DNA of 64,000 nt from JAAYZX01 sp040770645. GTDB lineage: Bacteria; Actinomycetota; Thermoleophilia; RBG-16-64-13. How positions within the stretch are numbered: position 1 is the stretch's first letter; each line of letters begins with the position of its first letter. The notes below the pieces were generated by a model. The model was not told the origin of the DNA, did not search any database, and saw nothing but the letters and a program-made list of their open reading frames with translations. This document shows, in pieces, positions 9,685 to 17,976 of the stretch. The translations under genes and the position numbers were made by a program. The stretch covers positions 62,001 through 126,000 of the forward strand of contig JAXGIS010000003.1 in NCBI GenBank assembly GCA_040770645.1. The letters run 5' to 3'.

Positions 9685-10442
9685 CTCCCGCCCTTCTGGC
9701 CACATTGGCTGCAGGAGGACGCGTAACGCGTCTCGCCCTCGACCTGATCTTTCCCCGCGATGCGTCGGCTGTGGGGAGTTCGAGACCCTGCTGTGTGAGG
9801 TGTGTCGCGCGGACCTGAAACCGTTGGCCGAGGGGTGTCGGCGGTGTGGCAGGCCTGACATGGTCTCCACCCATCACGGTTGGTGTCGGGACTGCGTGGG
9901 GAGACGACTGGGATTCGCGTCGGCCGGGAGCGCCTTCGCCTACGAGGGTGTGGCGCAGGAGCTGGTCGTAGCCTTGAAGTACGGGGCAGAAGCAGGTGGC
10001 CGAACCCATGGCCGAAGCTGCGGCCGACGTCTTCCGTAGGTGCCTCGCACGGCCGGGGTTGCCCATCGTGACCTGGGTGCCCTCCCACCCGGCGGTCACT
10101 CGGGAACGGGGATACAACCAGGCCGAGGTGCTGGCGCGTGCGTTGGCGTGTCGGTCCGAGGTGGAGCATGTGATGCCGCTGGCGCGCAAGGTCAAGCGCA
10201 CGGCACACCAGCAGGCGTTGTCCAGAGAGGAGAGGGCAGGGAACCTGGCGGGGGCGTTTGTCGGCTTTGAATCGCCGGTGTCCTTCGGCGACGAAGCCTG
10301 GGTTATGCTCGTCGACGACGTATTCACCACCGGAGCCACCAGCAGCGAAGTGGCTTCGGCCATCACGGCTCGTTCGGGCCTTGAAGTACACGTGTTCACT
10401 TTCGCCAGAGCACTGGGTGAGGTTCCATGCTTCACGGACTGA
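9675..10442 (+). CDS. comF: ComF-family phosphoribosyltransferase-like protein (two frameshifts)
   Basis: ComF/GntX family protein, about 255 residues. The N-terminal four-cysteine zinc module (RCVGCGEF, LLCEVC, GCRRCGRP, CRDC) is followed by a phosphoribosyltransferase domain with VPSHPAVTRERGYNQAE, TAHQQALSREER and the PRPP loop VMLVDDVFTTGATS. In naturally competent bacteria ComF takes part in DNA uptake; elsewhere its role is unclear. The frame breaks near 9753 (one C lost from the cccc run, restoring FPPRCVGCG) and near 9983 in a gggg run, where one base is extra or two are missing. It starts at GTG 9675, overlapping the previous gene. Confidence 0.85.
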
Positions 10443-10554
10443 CAGGGAGCACGTGGTGTGGTATCTTCCGGGTTCGGTCGCTTCCGTCAGAGAGTGTGGC
10501 CGCCCGGCCTGGAACCGGAAACCTGTCGAGAGTCTCTAAAGGAGTTGGTACGGC

Positions 10555-11124
10555 GTGAACCTCGTGATCAAAGGCCGCAACATGGTTGTCTCAGATGCCC
10601 TGAGTGCATACGTGGGAGAGAAGATCGGGCGCATCGGAAGGTACCTGTGGGACGGCGCGCGCTGCGAGCTTGAGCTCTCCACGGAGAAGAACCCCAGCAT
10701 TTCTGACAATCAGGTCGCAGAGGCCACCATCTTCACCAAAGGACCGGTTATCCGCGCCCGCGAAGCGTCCCCCGACATGTATACGTCGGTGGATCTTGTA
10801 GCGGACAAACTCGAACGTCAAGTGAAGAAGTACCGTGGCAAACTGGTGGCCCGCACGCAGGGCGCCCACCGGGAAGCCGTCTTGAGCCAGGGCTTCGCCG
10901 TACCCGAGGAAGCGGAGAGGGAAGCCGAAGAGGCGGGCGAAATGCCCAAGATCGTGAAAGTCAAGCAGTTCATCGTGAAGCCCATGACCCCTGAAGAGGC
11001 CGCGTTGCAGCTGGAGATGGTGGGACACGATTTCTTTGTGTTTGTCAACTCCGAGACCCAAGATACCAACGTGGTCTATCGCAGGCGGGACGCGCATTAC
11101 GGTCTGATAGAACCGCAACGTTGA
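10555..11124 (+). CDS. hpf: Long-form ribosome hibernation promoting factor
   Basis: Long HPF, 189 residues, dimerises 70S ribosomes into inactive 100S particles in stationary phase or starvation. The N-terminal S30AE domain begins NLVIKGRNMVVSDALSAYV. After a charged linker, the C-terminal dimerisation domain reads KQFIVKPMTPEEAALQLE then GHDFFVFVNSETQDTNVVY. GTG 10555 follows an AAAGGAG ribosome site by ten bases. It lies directly upstream of secA, the usual actinobacterial and Firmicutes arrangement. Confidence 0.94.
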   Translation: MNLVIKGRNMVVSDALSAYVGEKIGRIGRYLWDGARCELELSTEKNPSISDNQVAEATIFTKGPVIRAREASPDMYTSVDLVADKLERQVKKYRGKLVARTQGAHREAVLSQGFAVPEEAEREAEEAGEMPKIVKVKQFIVKPMTPEEAALQLEMVGHDFFVFVNSETQDTNVVYRRRDAHYGLIEPQR

Positions 11125-11211
11125 TAATGAGCCCCGGGTCCATTGGGTGCGGTCCGTGCACACCGGCACGGATACACGCACCGGGTGGATGTGCCGGGCA
11201 GGGAAGTCAAC

Positions 11212-13842
11212 ATGAGCATCGTAGATAGGATCTTCCGCTTCGGCGAAGGCCGCAAGCTGCGGGCGTTCGAGGAGATCGTCACTCGGGTCTCCTCACTTGC
11301 TGAATCCGTGCGGGCGCTGACCGACGTCGAGTTGAGAAGCAAAACCGATGAGTTCAAGGGCCGCCTTGCCCGGGGCGAGAGCCTGGATGACCTGCTACCG
11401 GAAGCTTTTGCCGTGGCCAGAGAGGCTGCTGAGCGCGTGGTGGGCATGCGTCCCTTTGACGTGCAGGTCATGGGGGCCGTGGTTCTGCATCGTGGATCCA
11501 TCGCGGAGATGAAGACGGGTGAAGGCAAGACGTTGGTGGCCACTATGCCCGTCTATCTCAACGCCCTTAGCGGCAAGGGCGTGCACGTGGTGACTGTCAA
11601 CGACTACCTGGCCAAGCGAGACACCGAGTGGATGGGGCCCATCTACGAGTTCCTGGGGCTGACCGTGGGCGCCCTCCAGAGCAACATGCCTCAGGCCGAG
11701 CGCGTCGCTGCTTACCAATGCGACGTGGTACACGGCACCAATACCGAGTTCGGCTTTGACTACCTGCGCGACAACATGGCCCTCTCCATGGACCAGCGTG
11801 TTCAACGGGGCTACCACTACGCCATCGTCGACGAAGTGGACTCCATCCTCATTGATGAGGCTCGGACTCCGCTCATCATTTCGGGTCCTGGGGAGCGGGC
11901 CGCCAAGACCTATTACGATTTCGCGCGCATCGCCAGGCAGCTCAAAGAGGGCGAAGATGAGGACTACGAAGTAGACGAAAAGAAACGTACGGTTGCGCCC
12001 ACCGAGAAGGGCGTGGCCAAAGTGGAGCGCATGTACGGGGTCGACAATCTGTATGAGGACCTCTCCGGCCAACTGGTCAACCATCTCGTGCAGGCCCTCA
12101 AGTCCCAAGCGCTGTTCAAACGCGACGTGGACTACCTGGTGGCGGACGGCGAGGTCAAGATCATAGATGAGTTCACCGGACGGGTCCTCGAGGGACGGCG
12201 CTACTCGGAAGGGCTCCATCAGGCCATTGAGGCCAAAGAAGGGGTGAGGATCAAGGAGGAGAATCAGACTCTCGCCACCATCACCCTGCAGAACTACTTC
12301 CGCCTCTACGACAAGCTGGCAGGCATGACGGGCACAGCCGCCACCGAGGCGGACGAATTCAACCACACCTATGGCATGGAAGTCGTGATCATCCCGCCCA
12401 ATCGCCCCATGATCCGCGACGACGCGAACGATGTGATTTACAAAACCGAGTCCGCCAAGTTCCAGGCGGTGGTCGAGGATTTGGTGGAATGCTATCAACG
12501 CAAGCAACCGGTGTTGGTGGGCACCATCTCGGTGGAGAAGTCGGAGCGGCTGTCGGCCATGTTGAATCGGCGGGGTATCCCCCACGAAGTTCTGAATGCC
12601 AAGCAGCATGCGCGCGAGGCCTCCATCGTGGCGCAGGCCGGGCAGCCGGGTGCCATCACCATCGCCACCAACATGGCGGGCCGGGGAACCGACATCAAGC
12701 TCGGAGAAGGCGTTGCCGATCTGGGCGGCCTCTATGTGCTGGGGACGGAACGCCACGAGTCGCGACGGATCGACAACCAGTTGCGTGGGCGCTCCGGGCG
12801 CCAGGGCGACCCGGGCCTGAGCAGGTTCTACATCTCCCTGGAAGACGACCTTATGCGGTTGTTCGGCGGAGACCGCATCTTCAACATCATGGAGAGGCTG
12901 GGGGTGGAGGAGGATCAGCCCATCGAGCACTCTCTGATATCGCGCTCGGTGGAGACGGCCCAGAAACGGGTGGAGGAGCAGAATTTCCAGATACGCAAGC
13001 GCGTGCTCGAGTACGACGACGTGATGAACAAGCAGCGCGAAGTTGTCTACGCTCAGCGTCAACGCATTCTGGAGGGCCAAGATCTGCGCGAGGACGTGCG
13101 TGGCGTCATCGAGCACGTTCTCAGCTCTGCCATAGTGCCGTATACCTCGATCTCCAAGTTCCCCGAGGAGTGGGATCTCACCGAACTGTTTGTGACTCTC
13201 CGCTCGTTCTACGCCGTGACCTTCGGGCCGGAAGATTTGGAGCCGTTGGATCAACTCGATGCCGACGACATCACCCAGCGCGTGATCGACGACGCGTTCG
13301 CGGTCTACGATCGCAAAGAGGAAGATCTGGGCTACGACAACATGCGGGAGTTGGAGCGCTGGGTTCTGCTGCGCACGTTGGACGCCAAGTGGCGCGACCA
13401 TCTGTACGAGATGGACTACCTGCGCGAGGGCATCGGCCTCCGCGCTCTGGCGCAGAAAGATCCGCTGGTGGAGTACAAATCCGAGGGTTACCGCATGTAT
13501 ACGGAGATGATGGAGGCGGTGCAAGCCGACTTTGTGCGGTATCTCTTCCATTTGGAGATCGTGCGCCGTGGAGCGCAGCCGGAGGATCCTCGCCCGGTGC
13601 AGTTGGTCTACTCAGGGGGAGACGGCATTGCGCCGGCGCGCAGCTTCGGCGGAGGGTCCACCACCGGGGTTCCGGCGGGCGCCGGCGGCAGGATGAACGA
13701 TTCCTCGGCCCGTGCCTACCAGAGCGCCCAAGCGGCGGCCAGGACGGTCACGGCGCCGCGGCGTGTGGACCAGAAAGTGGGAAGGAACGACCCCTGCCCC
13801 TGTGGCAGTGGCAAGAAGTTCAAACGGTGCTGCGGCGCCTAA
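11212..13842 (+). CDS. secA: Protein translocase ATPase SecA
   Basis: SecA drives preproteins through SecYEG using ATP, at the cytoplasmic face of the membrane. It has 876 residues and an uninterrupted frame. Motifs: Walker A MKTGEGKTLVA near residue 100, the DEAD-type VDEVDSILIDEARTPLI, GTATEADEF, TNMAGRGTDIKLGEGV, and QLRGRSGRQGDPG in motor domain 2. The C-terminal zinc element NDPCPCGSGKKFKRCCG binds SecB or ribosomes in the family. ATG 11212 fits family N-termini (MSIVDRIFRFGEGRKLR). Confidence 0.97.
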   Translation: MSIVDRIFRFGEGRKLRAFEEIVTRVSSLAESVRALTDVELRSKTDEFKGRLARGESLDDLLPEAFAVAREAAERVVGMRPFDVQVMGAVVLHRGSIAEMKTGEGKTLVATMPVYLNALSGKGVHVVTVNDYLAKRDTEWMGPIYEFLGLTVGALQSNMPQAERVAAYQCDVVHGTNTEFGFDYLRDNMALSMDQRVQRGYHYAIVDEVDSILIDEARTPLIISGPGERAAKTYYDFARIARQLKEGEDEDYEVDEKKRTVAPTEKGVAKVERMYGVDNLYEDLSGQLVNHLVQALKSQALFKRDVDYLVADGEVKIIDEFTGRVLEGRRYSEGLHQAIEAKEGVRIKEENQTLATITLQNYFRLYDKLAGMTGTAATEADEFNHTYGMEVVIIPPNRPMIRDDANDVIYKTESAKFQAVVEDLVECYQRKQPVLVGTISVEKSERLSAMLNRRGIPHEVLNAKQHAREASIVAQAGQPGAITIATNMAGRGTDIKLGEGVADLGGLYVLGTERHESRRIDNQLRGRSGRQGDPGLSRFYISLEDDLMRLFGGDRIFNIMERLGVEEDQPIEHSLISRSVETAQKRVEEQNFQIRKRVLEYDDVMNKQREVVYAQRQRILEGQDLREDVRGVIEHVLSSAIVPYTSISKFPEEWDLTELFVTLRSFYAVTFGPEDLEPLDQLDADDITQRVIDDAFAVYDRKEEDLGYDNMRELERWVLLRTLDAKWRDHLYEMDYLREGIGLRALAQKDPLVEYKSEGYRMYTEMMEAVQADFVRYLFHLEIVRRGAQPEDPRPVQLVYSGGDGIAPARSFGGGSTTGVPAGAGGRMNDSSARAYQSAQAAARTVTAPRRVDQKVGRNDPCPCGSGKKFKRCCGA

Positions 13843-13879
13843 CCCCAGCGCCGAACCGCACTGTCAGTCAAAAGCTAGC

Positions 13880-13885
13880 TATAAT
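13880..13885 (+). promoter_or_regulatory. Perfect TATAAT close to the prfB start, possible leaderless promoter
   Basis: A consensus -10 hexamer lies eight bases upstream of the prfB ATG, so transcription would begin at or within a few bases of the start codon. Only a poor -35 is visible at the expected distance. The ribosome site before this ATG is weak and too close (AGGA, two bases away). Leaderless transcripts are common in actinobacteria. Confidence 0.4.
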
Positions 13886-13893
13886 GAAGGATC

Positions 13894-15064
13894 ATGGCTG
13901 AGAAGACCGAAACCACAACGCGGGACGTTATTGAATCGCATCAGGAGCAGTTGGACTCCTTCCGAGAGAAGTTGGCTTGGGTAAAGGACTATCTTTGACC
14001 CCGAACAACTGAGCGGGCGCCTGGCGGGGCTTGCGGAGCAGATGCACGAGCCCGCGTTCTGGGATGACGCGGCTGCGGCGCAGAGTGTGTCTTCCCAGTA
14101 CAGTAGACTGAAGAACCGGCTTGATGACTATCACGAGCTGGCCACCCAAATCGACGATCTCGAGGTGTTCCTGGAACTGGCGAATGAGGAAGCCGTGGCC
14201 GGTGAATCCCCTGTCGAGGCCATGCAGGACTTCGAGAGGGTAGCGCACAGCGTGCAGCGGACTCTCGACCGCTTCGAGGAACAGAGGCTCTTTTCAGGCG
14301 AGTTCGACGCCGGCGATGCCGTGGTCAGCATTCATCCGGGTGCGGGTGGCACCGAGAGCCAGGATTGGGCTGAAATGCTGTTGCGCATGTATCTGCGCTG
14401 GGCGCAGGGTCGCGGCTTCGTGGTGGAGATCAAAGAGGCCACAGAGGGTGACGAGGCGGGTCTGAAGAGCGCCACCTTCACCGTCCACGGCGAGAACGCA
14501 TACGGGCTCCTGTCGGCGGAACGGGGTGTGCATCGTCTGGTTCGCATCTCCCCATTCGACTCTGCGGCGCGCCGCCACACGTCGTTCGCCTCACTTGATG
14601 TCAGTCCCTTGGTGGAAGATGACGTAGCGGTTGACATAGATGATAAAGATCTGCGGGTTGAGACCTACCGTTCATCGGGCGCCGGTGGGCAGCACGTCAA
14701 CAAGACGGACTCGGCCGTTCGTATCACCCATCTGCCCACGAAGACGGTGGTGCAGTGTCAGAACGAGCGCTCACAGATACAGAACCGGGAAACCGCCATG
14801 CGCATGCTGCGCAGCAAGTTGCTGCAACTCGAATACGAGCGGAGACAGCAGGGCATGGCGCGGGAGAAGGGTGAACAGAAGGAGATTGCGTGGGGAAGCC
14901 AGATACGGTCATACGTATTGGCCCCATACACTCTCGTCAAAGATCACCGCACCAATCTGGAGAGAGGGAATGTTGAAGGTGTATTGAATGGTGCAATTGA
15001 CGATTTCATTCGCGAATACCTGGTCCAGCGGGCCACGGGGAAGCTGGGCAAAAGGGAGGTTTGA
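13894..15064 (+). CDS. prfB: Peptide chain release factor 2, with programmed +1 frameshift
   Basis: RF2 releases peptides at UGA and UAA. The first 34 codons (MAEKTETTTRDVIESH onward) end at an in-frame TGA (13996-13998). Shifting +1 at CTT TGA C gives DPEQLSGRLAGLAEQM and the rest of RF2, about 389 residues in all. The stop-recognition tripeptide SPF is in VRISPFDSAARRHTSF, and the catalytic GGQ is in SSGAGGQHVNKTDSAV. Both are diagnostic for RF2 over RF1. Unlike the other frame breaks in this window, this one is the well-known autoregulatory site: low RF2 lets the ribosome pause at UGA and slip. Confidence 0.96.
13984..13998 (+). other. Programmed frameshift site of prfB
   Basis: The slip codon CTT (13993-13995) is followed by TGA and then C, the conserved CUU UGA C element. 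Just upstream, AAAGGA (13983-13988) provides the internal Shine-Dalgarno-like sequence that promotes +1 slippage, close to its E. coli spacing. Confidence 0.9.
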
Positions 15065-15072
15065 GGGCCGGC

Positions 15073-15756
15073 GTGATTAGGTTAGAGGACGTGACCAAGG
15101 TATATCCCCCGGACACTATCGGGCTCGAGAGCGTCAGCCTCCATATCGAAAAGGGCGAGTTCGTCTTCTTGGTGGGGCCTTCCGGTTCCGGCAAGTCCAC
15201 GTTCATCCGGCTGATCATCAAGGAGTTGGAGCCCGATCGCGGTCGCATATTCGTGGGGGGGCGCGAGCTGGGGACGTTACGCCGTTGGAAAGTGCCGTAT
15301 CTGCGTCGCAACATCGGCTGCGTATTCCAGGACTTCAAGCTCCTGCCCAACAAGACCGTGACCGAGAACGTGATGTACGCTCTGTTGGTGACGGGCAACA
15401 ATTCGTCGTCGGCCAAGCGCAAGGTGGGCGAGATCTTGAGTCTGGTCGGTTTGGGGCACAAGGCGAACAACTACCCCAACGAACTCTCCGGTGGCGAGCA
15501 ACAACGCGTCTCTTTGGCGCGGGCGTTCGTGAACCATCCGCCGTTACTGATCGCGGACGAGCCCACCGGGAATCTGGATCCTGAGACCTCGGCCGGCATC
15601 ATGCAGTTGCTCTACCGGATCAACCAGACGGGCACCACGGTGTTGATGGCCACCCACGACCGTGAGATGGTCGACAAGATGAGGCGTCGTGTGATCGCTC
15701 TGGAGGATGGCCAAGTGGTACGCGACCAGCTGAGGGGCGGCTATGGGGAGGTTTAG
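15073..15756 (+). CDS. ftsE: Cell division ATP-binding protein FtsE
   Basis: ABC ATPase that, with FtsX, couples the divisome to peptidoglycan hydrolysis. It has about 227 residues: Walker A GPSGSGKST, signature LSGGEQQR and Walker B LLIADEPTGNLD. GTG 15073 gives the usual N-terminus VIRLEDVTKVYP and has a GAGGG site five bases upstream. A TTG at 15061, overlapping the prfB stop, would add four residues. The end overlaps ftsX by 14 bases. Confidence 0.95.
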   Translation: MIRLEDVTKVYPPDTIGLESVSLHIEKGEFVFLVGPSGSGKSTFIRLIIKELEPDRGRIFVGGRELGTLRRWKVPYLRRNIGCVFQDFKLLPNKTVTENVMYALLVTGNNSSSAKRKVGEILSLVGLGHKANNYPNELSGGEQQRVSLARAFVNHPPLLIADEPTGNLDPETSAGIMQLLYRINQTGTTVLMATHDREMVDKMRRRVIALEDGQVVRDQLRGGYGEV

Positions 15757-16621
15757 GTTCTTCTTCACCGAGGCCTTCGGCTCGTTGCGCCGCAATTACT
15801 TCATGACCATTGCGGCTGTACTCACCGTGCTGCTTTCCATGACCGTACTCGGTGTGGTCATCGTGTTCGCTTCCAACGTTGACGGTCTACTCAAGGATCT
15901 CAAGGGCAAGGTTGAGATTACGGTGTACCTACTTGACTCCACCACGTCTGAACAGATCGAACAGCTGCAGAGCGAGATCGTCTCCTGGGACGAGGTCAAG
16001 GATTCCAAGTTCATAAGCAAGGAAGAAGCCCTAGTGATCTTGAAGGAGGACTTCAAAGATCATCCTGAGGTGGTGGAGTCATTGGCCGGGAACCCGTTGC
16101 CGGCATCCTTCGAGATATCGCTCAAAGACCCTGAACAGGCGGATGTGGTCGCTGCGCGTTTTGACGGTCGGCCCGAGGTGGAGGAGGTCCGGTACGGCAA
16201 AGAGATCGCCGAGCGCATCTTCCGGGTCACGAACGTGGCCAGGAACATCATGCTGGTGTTCATCCTGCTGCTGGGAGTGGAGGGCGTGCTTCTCATTGGC
16301 AACACCATCCGTCTGTCTATCTTCGCGCGGCGTCGCGAAGTGGAGATTATGAAGCTGGTGGGTGCCACCAACTGGTTCATCCGTTGGCCGTTCGTGATAG
16401 AGGGTGTGGCCGTGGGACTGCTGGGGGCGGCTTTGGCCGTGGTGATTGTGGTGCTGGGGAGCAACTTCGTCATGGGCAAGATCAGGGAGAGCCTGGTGTT
16501 CATGAGTGTGCAGTTCCAGTCTATCTCCCTGTGGGAACTGGCCGGCATCCTTCTCCTGGCCGGGGCGGTTATCGGCGCTCTGGGTTCGGGACTGGGGCTC
16601 AGGCGGTTCCTCAGAGTCTGA
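15743..16621 (+). CDS. ftsX: Cell division protein FtsX
   Basis: Polytopic partner of FtsE, 292 residues. A membrane helix near residues 21-43 is followed by an extracytoplasmic loop (about residues 45-170) that recruits a cell-wall hydrolase. Three further helices lie in the C-terminal half, around MLVFILLLGVEGVLLIG, VAVGLLGAALAVVIVV and LAGILLLAGAVIGALGSG. The conserved RRREVEIMKLVGATNWFIRWPF cytoplasmic segment, with only short pieces quoted here, is intact. The M23 protein two genes' width downstream is the likely activated partner. Confidence 0.95.
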   Translation: MGRFRFFFTEAFGSLRRNYFMTIAAVLTVLLSMTVLGVVIVFASNVDGLLKDLKGKVEITVYLLDSTTSEQIEQLQSEIVSWDEVKDSKFISKEEALVILKEDFKDHPEVVESLAGNPLPASFEISLKDPEQADVVAARFDGRPEVEEVRYGKEIAERIFRVTNVARNIMLVFILLLGVEGVLLIGNTIRLSIFARRREVEIMKLVGATNWFIRWPFVIEGVAVGLLGAALAVVIVVLGSNFVMGKIRESLVFMSVQFQSISLWELAGILLLAGAVIGALGSGLGLRRFLRV

Positions 16622-16652
16622 GGTGGATGTGCTGTCCAGGTGGTTTTGCCGC

Positions 16653-16683
16653 GACGCCGCGGGCCGAAACGGCCCGCGGCGTC
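16653..16683. terminator. Perfect 14-bp GC hairpin after ftsX
   Basis: Arms 16653-16666 and 16670-16683 are perfectly complementary around an AAA loop. No T run follows, so intrinsic termination is uncertain; it may instead stabilise the 3' end of the ftsEX transcript. Confidence 0.6.
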
Positions 16684-16698
16684 CGATCGCTTTGTGCT

Positions 16699-16733
16699 CG
16701 GACGCGGGCCGGCGATACCGCGGCCCGCGTCCG
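16699..16733. repeat. Second perfect 13-bp hairpin before the M23 gene
   Basis: Arms 16699-16711 and 16721-16733 pair perfectly around a nine-base loop. They share the GCGGGCC/GGCCCGC core with the hairpin 16 bases upstream, so arms of the two structures could also pair with each other. The second arm ends ten bases before the next start codon. Confidence 0.55.
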
Positions 16734-16743
16734 TCTTCGCCGG

Positions 16744-17967
16744 ATGAGTGGGACCCGCATAACGGCCGGGTGCTTGGCCGTGGGTCTGGCGCTGGTGGTT
16801 GGGATCGGCTCGCTTTGGCTACCGGCAGCAGTGGGGGCCAAGACCACACAGGAGCTGCAACAAGATCTCGGCGTGACACGGGATCGACTGCGCGAGGTCC
16901 GGGAGGGTAAGCAAGAAGCACTGCAACGTCTGGCGGCGGCAGAACGTGACATCCAGGCCCTCGATCAACAGATCGACGGCTTGGAAGGCCAGCTGGAGCA
17001 GGTGATGGAGAGGGCCGACGCCGCGCAGGCGCGGTTGGACGCCACGCAGGCTGAACTCAATCAGGTTGCCGCCGAACTTGAGGCGACTCGGCGGAGGCTC
17101 CAGAAGGCGGAGGAGGACCTACACACTCAGCAGACGGTACTGAATCAGCGGCTGGTCTCCGCGTACAAATCCGGCACACTGGGGTTCGTGGAATTGCTGC
17201 TGGAATCGGTACGTTTCAGTGACTTGCTCAACCGCCTCGACCTCGTGGGCATCATTCTCAGGCAGGACCAGGATGTACTGCAACAGATAGCTACCCTCAA
17301 GGGCGACATGGAGGAACAGCGGTCGGCTCTGGAGACGCGGCGTGAGGCGGTATCGGCGCTCGCTGTTAGGCAGCGGGCTGAAGCCGACGAACTGGCTGCG
17401 GCGGTGGCGGAGAAACAGAGCGCCATGGAAGCGTTGGCAGTAGCCCGTGAGGGCAAGAAAGTGGCAGCCGCACGAGCCGAGAGCGACAAAGTCGCCTTCG
17501 AACAGCAGGAAGAGGAGCTGGCCGCCAGGTCGGAGGAGATCAGGCGGGTGCTGCAGTCTGCGGGCATCTCCACGATCCCTACGCAGGGTACGGGGGCGCT
17601 GAGCATGCCTCTGCACGGAGAACTGAGTTCGCGATTCGGCATGCGCACGCTGTTTGGGGTGACACGTATGCACAACGGTATCGACATATCGGCGCCGTTG
17701 GGCACCCCCATCAAAGCCGCGGATGGCGGCAAGGTCATTCTGGCCGATTGGAATGGTGGTTACGGCAAGTGCGTGATCATCAACCACGGGGGAGGGGTTG
17801 CCACGCTGTACGGTCACCTCTCGGAGATCCGGGTCTCGGTGGGTCAAGGGGTCTCTCAAGGAGAGTTGATCGTATTGTGCGGGAGCACCGGATTTTCCAC
17901 CGGTCCGCACCTGCACTTCGAAGTGCGCATCAACGGCTCCCCGGTGGATCCACTGGGCTATCTGTAA
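16744..17967 (+). CDS. Coiled-coil M23 murein endopeptidase, FtsEX-linked (EnvC/PcsB-like role)
   Basis: Exported cell-wall hydrolase, 407 residues. A hydrophobic signal segment (about residues 8-32) ends near AVGAKT. A long coiled coil, rich in Gln, Glu, Arg and Ala with heptad spacing, spans about residues 35-260. The C-terminal LytM/M23 domain carries MHNGIDISAPLGTPI, GYGKCVIINHGGGVATLYGH and GPHLHFEVRINGS. The metal ligands of the HxxxD and HxH motifs are present, so it may be an active endopeptidase and not only an activator like EnvC. Position next to ftsEX implies FtsX controls it. It starts at ATG 16744. Confidence 0.88.
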   Translation: MSGTRITAGCLAVGLALVVGIGSLWLPAAVGAKTTQELQQDLGVTRDRLREVREGKQEALQRLAAAERDIQALDQQIDGLEGQLEQVMERADAAQARLDATQAELNQVAAELEATRRRLQKAEEDLHTQQTVLNQRLVSAYKSGTLGFVELLLESVRFSDLLNRLDLVGIILRQDQDVLQQIATLKGDMEEQRSALETRREAVSALAVRQRAEADELAAAVAEKQSAMEALAVAREGKKVAAARAESDKVAFEQQEEELAARSEEIRRVLQSAGISTIPTQGTGALSMPLHGELSSRFGMRTLFGVTRMHNGIDISAPLGTPIKAADGGKVILADWNGGYGKCVIINHGGGVATLYGHLSEIRVSVGQGVSQGELIVLCGSTGFSTGPHLHFEVRINGSPVDPLGYL

Positions 17968-17976
17968 GGTGGGGGT

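Noticed and set aside
11395..13551. A 718-codon open frame on the minus strand opposite secA
   Set aside because: It mirrors a highly conserved secA and has no family features; long antisense frames are common in high-GC DNA.
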